Shown one piece after another: positions 56,851-64,000 of a stretch of 64,000 nt of DNA. Origin of the DNA: an uncultured Paracoccaceae bacterium (GTDB taxonomy: Bacteria > Pseudomonadota > Alphaproteobacteria > Rhodobacterales > Rhodobacteraceae); the NCBI GenBank assembly GCA_947499725.1, contig CANMPK010000003.1, positions 124,001-188,000 on the forward strand, written 5' to 3'. Numbering within the stretch: the stretch's first letter is position 1; every line of letters starts with the position of its first letter. A program made the position numbers and the translations under genes. The notes below the pieces were generated by a model. It was not told the DNA's origin and made no database searches. It saw only the letters and a program-made list of their open reading frames with translations.

Positions 56851-57195
56851 TTACAGAACGCGTTTAGCGTAGGTATCTGGGTCAATTTCTAAGGGTTGTA
56901 CCGAAAGCGACCCGACCTCGGCAAAGTGTTTTTCCAACACAGCAAGGCAATCTTCTGCGAGCTTCTTACGTATCTCGACGGACCGCCCTGCAATCAGGCG
57001 CAGTGTTAGATGGGCGAATTCGTTGTTTGCGGCGCCAGAAACCGTGTTGTCGCTGGCGATCGTGCGCGATTTGATGGCTTTGCCGTCTGCGAATTGCCCG
57101 CTGGCCAAAGCTGCATCAAACAAATCTTGGCTGACCTGCGCGAGATCATACTTGTCTGCAAGGCTTTTGGAGTGTTCCAAAATAAGGTGCGGCAT
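56851..57195 (-). CDS. 5-carboxymethyl-2-hydroxymuconate isomerase (CHMI) family protein
   Basis: The 114-residue tautomerase-fold protein starts M-P-H-L-I-L-E-H, so Pro1 after Met removal is the catalytic base, and continues with the CHMI pattern AIKSRTIASDNT and FAHLTLRLIAGRS. True CHMI acts in homoprotocatechuate degradation. No other gene of that pathway is in the window, so a different tautomerase role is possible. AAAAGGAAAGAC precedes the ATG. Confidence 0.85.
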   Translation of the reverse strand: MPHLILEHSKSLADKYDLAQVSQDLFDAALASGQFADGKAIKSRTIASDNTVSGAANNEFAHLTLRLIAGRSVEIRKKLAEDCLAVLEKHFAEVGSLSVQPLEIDPDTYAKRVL

Positions 57196-57540
57196 TGTCT
57201 TTCCTTTTGGTCTGCAGTTTGGCCCTCATCCAAGCGTCACTGGTCATAAGGGCGTTTGCGGCAAGTCTTGCCGCATTTGGCACAGCACGTCCAATCGCTT
57301 TTTCGAAGGATGGTTGTAAGGTGGTTGTCACGGGGGATTCTGTAATTTGTAAATTGCTACGAACACAATTAACCAAATCTCAGGGCGATTTTAGTTAATA
57401 ATATGGTAAGATAGCTATGTCATGTGCCTGTTGCCTAAGCGTTTTACAAATTAGTTCAATGGTAAACAAAAGGGAATTGCGCTTGATGCGCTTCCGTTAT
57501 AGTTAGCGGTAACACTCCCCTAAAGAGGTTTTGAGATCCG
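57196..57540. other. Intergenic region between the CHMI-like gene and pyk
   Basis: These 345 bp separate two divergent genes and must hold both promoters. A minus-strand frame of 76 codons (57146-57376) overlaps the CHMI start and resembles nothing I know. Near pyk, TATAGT at 57498-57503 could be a -10 element, but no clean -35 fits. No terminator or RNA structure stands out. Confidence 0.4.
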
Positions 57541-58989
57541 ATGAGACGTCTGCGTAATGTGAAAATCACGGCCACCCTAGGCCCAGCTTCCGAAACATAT
57601 GAAACCATTCGGGCGCTGCATGAAGCGGGCGCAGATGTGTTTCGTCTAAACATGAGCCACGGCAGCCACGAAGAAATTCGTGAAAAGCACGCGCACATCC
57701 GTAAGATCGAAGAAGACCTCGGTAGCCCAATCGCGATTTTGGCGGACCTTCAGGGCCCAAAACTGCGTGTCGGCGTTTTTGCGAACGAAGATGGCGAAAT
57801 GCTGGTCGAAGGCGCAAAGTTCCGTATGGATCTGGACACAGCCGAAGGCGACATCAATCGCGTTTGCCTGCCGCACAAAGAAATCTTTGCAGCGCTTGAG
57901 CCTGGTGCGCACCTGCTGGTGAACGACGGTAAAATCAGCCTGCGCGTAGAAGACTGCGGCGCGGACTATGCAAACTGTATCGTTGTCACTGGCGGTCGTA
58001 TCTCGAACCGCAAGGGTGTGAACGTTCCTGACGTTGTGCTGCCACTGGCGGCCCTGTCTGAAAAAGACAAAAAAGACCTCGAATTCGTTTGTGAGCTGGG
58101 TGTGGACTGGTTGGCCCTGTCTTTCGTTCAGCGTCCGGGTGATGTTCTTGAAGCACGTGAGCTGGTGCGCGGTCGCGCCTCTGTTCTGTCCAAGATCGAA
58201 AAGCCTACAGCGGTCGAAAACTTTGATGAAATCCTGAACGTTTCTGACGGTATCATGGTGGCCCGTGGCGACCTTGGTGTTGAACTGCCAGTTCAAAACG
58301 TTCCGCCAATTCAAAAGCGCCTGATCCGTAAGTGTCGCCGCGCGGCGAAGCCGGTGATCGTTGCAACACAGATGCTGGAAAGCATGATCGAAAGCCCAAT
58401 GCCAACACGTGCAGAGGTTTCCGACGTTGCAACAGCGATCTACGAAGGTGCTGACGCGATCATGCTGTCTGCGGAATCTGCTGCGGGTGACTACCCAATC
58501 GAAGCCGTGACAACCATGAACAACGTTGCGATCGAAGTTGAAAGCGACGCCACATACCGTGAAGTCATCGAAGCCTCTCGCTCCGCAAAGGGCGAAGAAG
58601 TGGCGGATGCGATCGTTGCTGCGGCGCGTGAGATTGCGGAAACAACCGAAGTGAGCGCGGTATGCTGCTTTAGCCAAAGCGGTACGACAGCTCTGAAAGT
58701 TGCGCGTGAACGTCCACGTGTTCCAATCATCGCGATGACAAGCCGTCTGAACACAGCGCGCCGTCTGGCACTGACATGGGGCACAACTTGCGTCACCACA
58801 CCAGAACTGGATCGCTTTAAATCCTGCGTTGTTGCAGCGGTTGGTGCAGCGAAACGTCTGGAAATGGCGACAGAAAAAGACCAAATCGTTGTCACAGCGG
58901 GCCTGCCGTTCAACACACCAGGTACAACGAACATCGTTCGTGTTGCACCATGTGATGAACGTTTGATCTTGGCGACCGATCCAGAGTAA
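57541..58989 (+). CDS. pyk: Pyruvate kinase
   Basis: The 482-residue protein has the pyruvate kinase signatures VKITATLGPAS, FRLNMSHGSHEE, the active-site Lys region SVLSKIEKPTAVENFDEIL, GIMVARGDLGVELP and ATQMLESMI. A C-terminal regulatory domain with CCFSQSGTTALKVARERP follows. It converts phosphoenolpyruvate and ADP to pyruvate and ATP. The AGAGG a few bases before the ATG supports the start. Codon use looks biased, as for a well-expressed core gene. Confidence 0.96.
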   Translation: MRRLRNVKITATLGPASETYETIRALHEAGADVFRLNMSHGSHEEIREKHAHIRKIEEDLGSPIAILADLQGPKLRVGVFANEDGEMLVEGAKFRMDLDTAEGDINRVCLPHKEIFAALEPGAHLLVNDGKISLRVEDCGADYANCIVVTGGRISNRKGVNVPDVVLPLAALSEKDKKDLEFVCELGVDWLALSFVQRPGDVLEARELVRGRASVLSKIEKPTAVENFDEILNVSDGIMVARGDLGVELPVQNVPPIQKRLIRKCRRAAKPVIVATQMLESMIESPMPTRAEVSDVATAIYEGADAIMLSAESAAGDYPIEAVTTMNNVAIEVESDATYREVIEASRSAKGEEVADAIVAAAREIAETTEVSAVCCFSQSGTTALKVARERPRVPIIAMTSRLNTARRLALTWGTTCVTTPELDRFKSCVVAAVGAAKRLEMATEKDQIVVTAGLPFNTPGTTNIVRVAPCDERLILATDPE

Positions 58990-59022
58990 ACTTTCCGCAA
59001 CCGAGTTCTTCGGAGGCGAAAG

Positions 59023-59247
59023 ATGGGTACGGATACCGTTCTAACGATCGGGTTGATCTTAATAATCTTTTCAGTGCCGGCATTCCTGTCGGCACTGTCT
59101 GACAGCCGCTCTCCACGAGCGGCGTCTTTGTGTATACTTCTGGCGTGTGGGGCCATCGTTTGGGCGCTACACACAAAGCCTGGAGGGTACAGCTTTGCTG
59201 ACATTCCAGAAGTGGTTGTCGAGCAACTCGCTAAATTGGTGCGATAA
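59023..59247 (+). CDS. Small two-helix membrane protein, unknown function
   Basis: The 74-residue protein has two hydrophobic segments (VLTIGLILIIFSVPAFLSAL and AASLCILLACGAIVWAL) separated by a short basic loop, and a soluble C-terminal tail. GGAGGCGAAAG lies directly before the ATG, which supports translation. It sits 33 bp after pyk and before rpmI, and a small membrane protein at this position is common in Rhodobacterales. Function is unknown. Confidence 0.7.
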   Translation: MGTDTVLTIGLILIIFSVPAFLSALSDSRSPRAASLCILLACGAIVWALHTKPGGYSFADIPEVVVEQLAKLVR

Positions 59248-59362
59248 CTGATTTACCCCTTGCAGAATTTGCGACTCAGGCGTATATCGCGCCTCTATCC
59301 GCGCGTCCGGCTGAGTGGCATGCCGAGGCGCGTTCGTACCGACGACTATGAAGGAGACGGAA

Positions 59363-59563
59363 ATGCCTAAGATGAAGACTAAATCGAGCGCTAAAAAGCG
59401 CTTTAAGATGACGGCGAGCGGCAAGGTCAAAGCAGGCCAAGCAGGTAAGCGTCACGGCATGATCAAGCGCACGAACAAATTCCTGCGCGACGCACGCGGC
59501 ACGACAACTCTGTCTGCGCCAGATGCGAAGATCGTTAAATCATACATGCCATACGCACGCTAA
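59363..59563 (+). CDS. rpmI: 50S ribosomal protein L35
   Basis: The 66-residue basic protein reads as L35 ([36 protein letters not shown]). ATG 59363 has AAGGAGACGG just upstream; the longer frame from 59315 has no site. It lies 13 bp before rplT, the usual L35-L20 pair. infC is not adjacent here, and the 115-bp leader shows no structure I can name with confidence. Confidence 0.97.
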   Translation: MPKMKTKSSAKKRFKMTASGKVKAGQAGKRHGMIKRTNKFLRDARGTTTLSAPDAKIVKSYMPYAR

Positions 59564-59576
59564 GGAGCTTTGAACT

Positions 59577-59942
59577 ATGTCCCGCGTTAAAGGTGGTACC
59601 GTAACCCACGCCCGTCACAAAAAAATCGTCAAGCAAGCAAAAGGCTACTATGGCCGCCGCAAGAACACCTTCCGGGTGGCAACGCAGGCAGTTGATAAAG
59701 CCAACCAATATGCGACACGCGACCGTAAGAATCGTAAGCGTAATTTCCGCGCACTGTGGATCCAGCGTATCAACGCTGCTGTGCGCGCGCATGATGAAAG
59801 CCTGACATACTCCAAATTCATCAACGGCCTGAACCTGGCTGGCATCGAAGTGGACCGTAAGGTTCTGGCAGATCTTGCCGTACACGAGCCAGAAGCGTTC
59901 ACAGCGATCGTTGAGCAAGCTCAGGGCGCACTGGCTGCATAA
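59577..59942 (+). CDS. rplT: 50S ribosomal protein L20
   Basis: The 121-residue basic protein matches L20: [56 protein letters not shown]. It is needed for 50S assembly. TAAGGAGC precedes the start, and a strong terminator follows the gene. Confidence 0.97.
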   Translation: MSRVKGGTVTHARHKKIVKQAKGYYGRRKNTFRVATQAVDKANQYATRDRKNRKRNFRALWIQRINAAVRAHDESLTYSKFINGLNLAGIEVDRKVLADLAVHEPEAFTAIVEQAQGALAA

Positions 59943-59968
59943 GCCTCGCTTGAGTTGAGAAATAAAAA

Positions 59969-59998
59969 GCCGCGAGAGGAAACTCTCGCGGTTTTTTT
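59969..59998 (+). terminator. Intrinsic terminator after rplT
   Basis: CCGCGAGAG and CTCTCGCGG pair perfectly around a GAAA tetraloop, followed by seven T residues and preceded by AAAAAG. Confidence 0.93.
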
Positions 59999-60134
59999 GT
60001 GCCTGCATGTCGATTTCTGAAAATCTCAAACGTCTGGTAGATAGAAAGGTCTTAGGCCTTTCCCAAAACACAGGGCATTGTTGCACATGCCAGCCTCTGC
60101 GTTTTGCCTTGAAACGAATAAGAAGGACGTGACC

Positions 60135-60485
60135 ATGCAGTTTATTCTTTTGATCTATAATGCCGAAAACAATGGCCCTCAGCCCGGCACTGAGGAATTT
60201 GGCCCCTATATGCAGGGCTATGTTGATTTCACCGAAGAAGTGAAGGCGGCTGGCAAAATGCTGGCTGGCGATGCGCTGCAATCTGTCACCACAGCAACCA
60301 CCGTCGCCGTGCGCGAGGGGCAGGTGCAAATGATGGATGGCCCCTTTGCGGAAACCAAAGAGCAACTTGGCGGTTTCTACATACTGGATTGCGAAGATTT
60401 GGATGAGGCGCTGGCCTATGCGGCCAAAATCCCAGACGCGGCGCTTGGGCGTATCGAAGTGCGTCCGATCATGATGTTTGACTAA
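60135..60485 (+). CDS. YCII-related (DGPF) domain protein
   Basis: The 116-residue protein has the YCII/DGPF fold with the characteristic DGPFAETKEQLGGFYIL segment and a final RIEVRPIMMFD. AGAAGGAC precedes ATG 60135. DGPF proteins are nearly always encoded next to an ECF42-type sigma factor, as here (17 bp), and are thought to work with it, but their biochemical function is not known. Confidence 0.9.
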   Translation: MQFILLIYNAENNGPQPGTEEFGPYMQGYVDFTEEVKAAGKMLAGDALQSVTTATTVAVREGQVQMMDGPFAETKEQLGGFYILDCEDLDEALAYAAKIPDAALGRIEVRPIMMFD

Positions 60486-60502
60486 ACCAAAGGGCGCCCC
60501 TG

Positions 60503-61738
60503 ATGGACATGAATAGTCTGACAATTCGGCTCATTCGTGAAGATTGGGGGCGCATCCTGTCATCTTTGGTGGCGCGTATTGGCGATTACGCCCTTGCCGA
60601 GGACAGCCTGCAAGATGCTGTAGTATCTGCGCTGGAGGTCTGGCCCGCAAAGGGCGTGCCGCGCAGCCCTGATGCATGGCTGTTAACGGTCGCTCATCGT
60701 AAAGCCCTTGATCGCATTCGCCGCGGCGCAACGATTGAAAGCAAAGCGGATGAGCTGGCTTTATGGCTGACGCAGCATCACGATGATCCTGAAGACACAG
60801 AGCTGGTCATTCCGGATCATCGGCTCGAGCTGATGTATACCTGTTGTCACCCAGCTTTAGAGGAAAAGTCTCGTGTTGCGCTCACGTTGCGGGCCTTGGG
60901 CGGGTTAACCACCGAGGAAATCGCGCGGGCCTTTCTAGACAAACCCACCGCGATGGCTGCGCGCCTGACCCGTGCTAAGAAAAAGATGAGCGCGGCGAAG
61001 ATCGCCTTCAAGCTGCCCGAACCCGAAGATATCCAACTTCGGACAGACGGTATTCTGCGTGTGATCTATGTGATTTTTTCTGAGGGCTGCCATGCATCCA
61101 ACGGGGAAATGTCACGCGAAAACCTTGTAAACGAAGCCATCCGGCTTGCGCGTATCCTCTGCGGACTGCTGCCGGACCACCATGAAGCCAAGGGCCTGCT
61201 TGCGTTGATGTTGCTGTCTGATAGTCGTCGCCGTGCAAGGCGCGGGGCTGACGGAAAGTTCGTGCCACTCGAATTTCAAAACCGCGAAACATGGGATCAC
61301 GCACGTATCCAAGAAGGGGTCGCCCTGACCAAAGCGGCGCTTCAGGCCGGTGCGACAGGGCAATATGCAATAGAGGCAGCGATCAGCGCAGTGCATGCGC
61401 AAGCGTCAGAGTTTGCTCTGACGGACTGGGCGCAAATCGTGGCGCTTTATGATCTGCTGTATCGACAGAACCCAAACCCTGTGCTGCGGCTCAATCAAGC
61501 CGTTGCTTTGTCTTATGTTCGAGGGCCAGAGGCTGGGCTTGCGCTGCTGTCAACGATAGACGGCGAGAGTAAGTTGCAAAGCTATCAGCCCTACCACGCC
61601 TGCCGCGCAGACCTTTTGGCGCGGTTAGGGCAACGCGAAGAGGCGGCAGAAGCCTATCGCCGTGCCATTGCCATCAGCGATGCACCGGAAATGGCAGACT
61701 TCCTAGAACAACGCCTAAACGCCATTGAGACGATATAA
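60503..61738 (+). CDS. ECF42-type RNA polymerase sigma factor with C-terminal extension
   Basis: The 411-residue protein has an N-terminal ECF sigma2 region (DYALAEDSLQDAVVSALEVW and WLLTVAHRKALDRIRR), a sigma4 region (TLRALGGLTTEEIARAFL) and a roughly 200-residue C-terminal domain with TPR-like helices (LLARLGQREEAAEAYRRAI). This matches ECF42, whose extension replaces a separate anti-sigma factor. It is paired with the YCII/DGPF gene and may control it. The stimulus is unknown. Confidence 0.9.
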   Translation: MDMNSLTIRLIREDWGRILSSLVARIGDYALAEDSLQDAVVSALEVWPAKGVPRSPDAWLLTVAHRKALDRIRRGATIESKADELALWLTQHHDDPEDTELVIPDHRLELMYTCCHPALEEKSRVALTLRALGGLTTEEIARAFLDKPTAMAARLTRAKKKMSAAKIAFKLPEPEDIQLRTDGILRVIYVIFSEGCHASNGEMSRENLVNEAIRLARILCGLLPDHHEAKGLLALMLLSDSRRRARRGADGKFVPLEFQNRETWDHARIQEGVALTKAALQAGATGQYAIEAAISAVHAQASEFALTDWAQIVALYDLLYRQNPNPVLRLNQAVALSYVRGPEAGLALLSTIDGESKLQSYQPYHACRADLLARLGQREEAAEAYRRAIAISDAPEMADFLEQRLNAIETI

Positions 61739-61818
61739 AACCCAGTGATGATGCACTGATACTTGCCATTCCGCCCTCATTTCGCTAGCTGGAACCGGTG
61801 CGAATTAGAGGGCCTGAC

Positions 61819-62889
61819 ATGGACGATCTCAGAGACAAATATATCGGTCTGATTGCGGATGCAGCGGATGAGGCCGCCATTGAAGACCTGCGCGTGCAAG
61901 CGGTGGGTAAAAAAGGCGAGATTGCCCTGAAAATGCGTGAGCTGGGCAAGATGACCCCAGAAGAGCGTCAGGTCATGGGCCCAAAGCTTAATGCACTCAA
62001 AGACGAAATCAATTCCGCGCTCTCTGCCAAGAAAACATCTTTGGCAGATGCCGCGCTCGAAGAGCGTTTGCGCACCGAGTGGCTAGACGTCACGCTGCCA
62101 GGCCGTGGGCGTCGTCAGGGCTCTATTCACCCGATCTCTCAGGTGACGGAAGAGGTCTCTGCGATCTTTGCTGACATGGGTTTTGCCGTGGCCGAAGGCC
62201 CGCAGATCGAAACCGATTGGTATAACTTTGACGCGCTGAACATTCCGGGCCACCACCCAGCGCGTGCTGAGATGGACACGTTCTACACACACCGTGCCGA
62301 AGGCGATAACCGCCCGCCGCATGTGCTGCGCACGCATACGTCCCCTGTGCAAATCCGCTCCATGGAAAAGCAGGGCGCGCCGATCCGCATTATCTGCCCA
62401 GGTCGCGTGTACCGTGCGGACTATGATCAGACACACACACCGATGTTCCACCAAGTGGAAGGTCTGGCAATCGACAAAGATATCTCTATGGCGAACCTGA
62501 AATGGGTTCTCGAAGAATTCTTCACAGCCTTCTTTGGCACCGAAGTGAAAACCCGCTTCCGCGCGTCTCACTTCCCGTTCACAGAACCATCCGCCGAGGT
62601 GGATATTCAGTGCAAATGGGAAAACGGCTCTGTCAAAGTGGGTGAAGGCGATGACTGGCTCGAGGTTCTCGGCTCTGGCATGGTGCACCCTAAGGTATTG
62701 AAAGCAGGGGGAATTGATCCTGATGTCTACCAAGGTTTTGCCTTTGGTATCGGGATCGACCGTCTGGCGATGCTGAAATACGGCATCCCAGATCTGCGCG
62801 CCTTCTTTGACGCGGATCTGCGTTGGCTGCGCCATTATGGCTTTGCCTCGCTCGACCAGCCAACCCTGCACGGCGGTTTGACCCGCTAA
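61819..62889 (+). CDS. pheS: Phenylalanyl-tRNA synthetase alpha subunit
   Basis: The 356-residue protein has the N-terminal coiled coil ([21 protein letters not shown]) and class II motifs: [48 protein letters not shown]-type motif 2 around residues 180-205, and [20 protein letters not shown] as motif 3. It charges tRNA-Phe together with PheT. AGAGGG lies upstream of ATG 61819; the open frame starts seven codons earlier. pheT follows 36 bp on. Confidence 0.96.
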   Translation: MDDLRDKYIGLIADAADEAAIEDLRVQAVGKKGEIALKMRELGKMTPEERQVMGPKLNALKDEINSALSAKKTSLADAALEERLRTEWLDVTLPGRGRRQGSIHPISQVTEEVSAIFADMGFAVAEGPQIETDWYNFDALNIPGHHPARAEMDTFYTHRAEGDNRPPHVLRTHTSPVQIRSMEKQGAPIRIICPGRVYRADYDQTHTPMFHQVEGLAIDKDISMANLKWVLEEFFTAFFGTEVKTRFRASHFPFTEPSAEVDIQCKWENGSVKVGEGDDWLEVLGSGMVHPKVLKAGGIDPDVYQGFAFGIGIDRLAMLKYGIPDLRAFFDADLRWLRHYGFASLDQPTLHGGLTR

Positions 62890-62925
62890 TCGCCGACATA
62901 CGAATTTGATAGACGGAACTGACCG

Positions 62926-64000
62926 ATGAAATTCACTCTCTCTTGGTTGAAAGACCACCTGGACACCGACGCGAGCCTTGACGACATCCTATATGCCCTG
63001 ACCGATTTGGGCCTAGAGGTGGAAGAGGTCACAAACCCTGCGGACCGCTTGAAAGAGTTTACCATCGCAAAAGTTCTGCACGCTGAAAAGCACCCAGACG
63101 CGGATAAACTGAAGGTTTGCAAGGTCTTAACGGATGATGGCGAAAGCCAAATCGTCTGCGGTGCACCTAACGCGCGTGAAGGCATCACTGTCGTTCTGTG
63201 TAAGCCGGGCAGCTATATTCCGGGTCTGGACATCACCATTAAGGTTGGCAACATCCGCGGTGTGGAAAGCCACGGGATGATGGCGTCCGAACGTGAGTTG
63301 GAACTGTCTGACGAGCATAACGGCATTATCGAACTGCCGTCTGGCGAGGTTGGTCAGCGTTTCGTGGATTGGCTGGCAGAGAACGATCCGTCCAAAGTGG
63401 ACCCTGTGATTGAAATTGCAATCACGCCAAACCGTCCGGACGCATTGGGTGTACGTGGCATCGCGCTTGATCTGGCAGCGCGTGGCTTGGGTACAATGAA
63501 ACCTGCAAAAACGGCAGAGGTTTCAGGCACTTATCCATCCCCGATCAATGTGACCATCGATGATGACACCAAGACAGACGGCTGTTTTACCTTCGCAGGT
63601 CGCTTGATCAAGGGCGTGAAAAACGGACCGTCTCCGCAGTGGTTGCAGGATCGTTTGACGGCGATTGGCCTGCGTCCGATTTCTGCGCTGGTGGATATTA
63701 CCAACTTCTTCACGTTTGATCGCAACCGTCCTTTGCACGTGTTTGATGCGGATAAAGTTAACGGCAACCTGCGTGTGCATCGCACGGCTGGCGGTGAAAA
63801 ACTGGTTGGTTTGGATGAAAAAGAATACACATTTGGCGCGGGCCAAGTTGTGATTTCAGATGATCAAGCCATTGAAAGCATTGGCGGAATCATGGGTGGC
63901 CTGTCTACAGGTTGCGCCGAAGAAACAACGAATGTTTTCCTTGAAGCGGCATACTGGGATCACGTGCAAATCGCGCTGACCGGTCGTGCGCTTAAGATCA
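62926..64000 (+). CDS. pheT: Phenylalanyl-tRNA synthetase beta subunit (partial, 3' end outside window)
   Basis: The reading frame is open from ATG 62926 to the right edge, giving about 358 codons. The N-terminus MKFTLSWLKDHLDTDASLD, the tRNA-binding domain (HPDADKLKVCKV, IVCGAPNAREG) and the B3/B4 domain (ITPNRPDALGVRGIALDLAA, ISALVDITNFF, FDADKV) are those of bacterial PheT. The full protein is about 800 residues, so more than half lies outside the window. Confidence 0.96.
   Translation, partial: MKFTLSWLKDHLDTDASLDDILYALTDLGLEVEEVTNPADRLKEFTIAKVLHAEKHPDADKLKVCKVLTDDGESQIVCGAPNAREGITVVLCKPGSYIPGLDITIKVGNIRGVESHGMMASERELELSDEHNGIIELPSGEVGQRFVDWLAENDPSKVDPVIEIAITPNRPDALGVRGIALDLAARGLGTMKPAKTAEVSGTYPSPINVTIDDDTKTDGCFTFAGRLIKGVKNGPSPQWLQDRLTAIGLRPISALVDITNFFTFDRNRPLHVFDADKVNGNLRVHRTAGGEKLVGLDEKEYTFGAGQVVISDDQAIESIGGIMGGLSTGCAEETTNVFLEAAYWDHVQIALTGRALKI

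Noticed and set aside
57146-57376. Minus-strand frame of 76 codons upstream of the CHMI-like gene
   Set aside because: It overlaps the CHMI start by about 50 bp, has no ribosome-binding site and shows no recognisable family. The region is more simply a divergent promoter.

Overview
The window reads as chromosome of a marine alphaproteobacterium of the Rhodobacterales (Roseobacter group). The evidence is an L-malyl-CoA/beta-methylmalyl-CoA lyase that looks nearly identical to the Rhodobacter Mcl1 type, a pyk - small membrane protein - rpmI - rplT - pheS - pheT block, a FYDLN-acid protein, several solute-binding-protein transporters (ABC and TRAP), moderate GC, and many short or overlapping gene junctions (ATGA, TAATG). 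No phage, CRISPR array, rRNA or intact insertion sequence was seen. One tRNA (Ala, GGC) is present. The uptake and catabolic genes fill the first 47 kb. The last 16 kb is mostly core metabolism and translation.

Layout. 1-3.2 kb (minus): imelysin - di-heme oxidoreductase - imelysin, an iron-linked periplasmic set behind a striking inverted repeat. 3.5-7.1 kb (plus): a ProXWV-type betaine/quaternary-amine ABC importer ending in a MarR regulator. 7.2-10.4 kb: katG divergent from oxyR, then a TauE/SafE permease. 11.2-20.7 kb: a sugar regulon built around a LacI repressor. On one side it drives a sugar isomerase and a Gfo/Idh/MocA dehydrogenase. On the other side it drives a four-gene CUT1 sugar ABC transporter followed by a second isomerase/dehydrogenase pair. 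A perfect 22-bp operator lies between them. 20.9-23.2 kb: two tandem COG0523 (CobW-type) metallochaperone GTPases behind a Zur-box-like palindrome. 23.4-29.7 kb: a 3-hydroxyisobutyrate-dehydrogenase-like gene facing a GMC oxidoreductase - enolase-superfamily dehydratase - aldehyde dehydrogenase operon with a divergent LysR. 29.9-36.2 kb: a DctB/DctD two-component pair and a DctPQM TRAP transporter. The DctD protein lacks the sigma-54 contact loop. 36.3-47.4 kb (minus): one probable long operon with a peptide/oligosaccharide-type ABC importer, a TetR regulator, a sulfatase, a family 3 glycoside hydrolase and a second sulfatase.

47.4-48.2 kb is a gene-poor gap ending in tRNA-Ala. From 48.3 kb come the FYDLN protein, a YgjP-type metallopeptidase, a GntR regulator, accA, LysE with its divergent Lrp/AsnC regulator, mcl1, and a dgcN-dgcA-aminotransferase operon that fits D-glutamate/D-amino-acid catabolism. 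After these come DUF1244, a CHMI-like isomerase, pyk, rpmI-rplT, a YCII/ECF42 sigma pair, and pheS-pheT (pheT cut by the right edge).

The most unusual items are the cytoplasmic sulfatase/GH3 system served by a Dpp-type importer, the DctD regulator without a GAFTGA loop, the tandem COG0523 pair with its own putative zinc operator, and stem-loops placed just after the binding-protein gene in three unrelated transporter operons. Functional assignments come from recognising families and motifs by eye; no database search was run.
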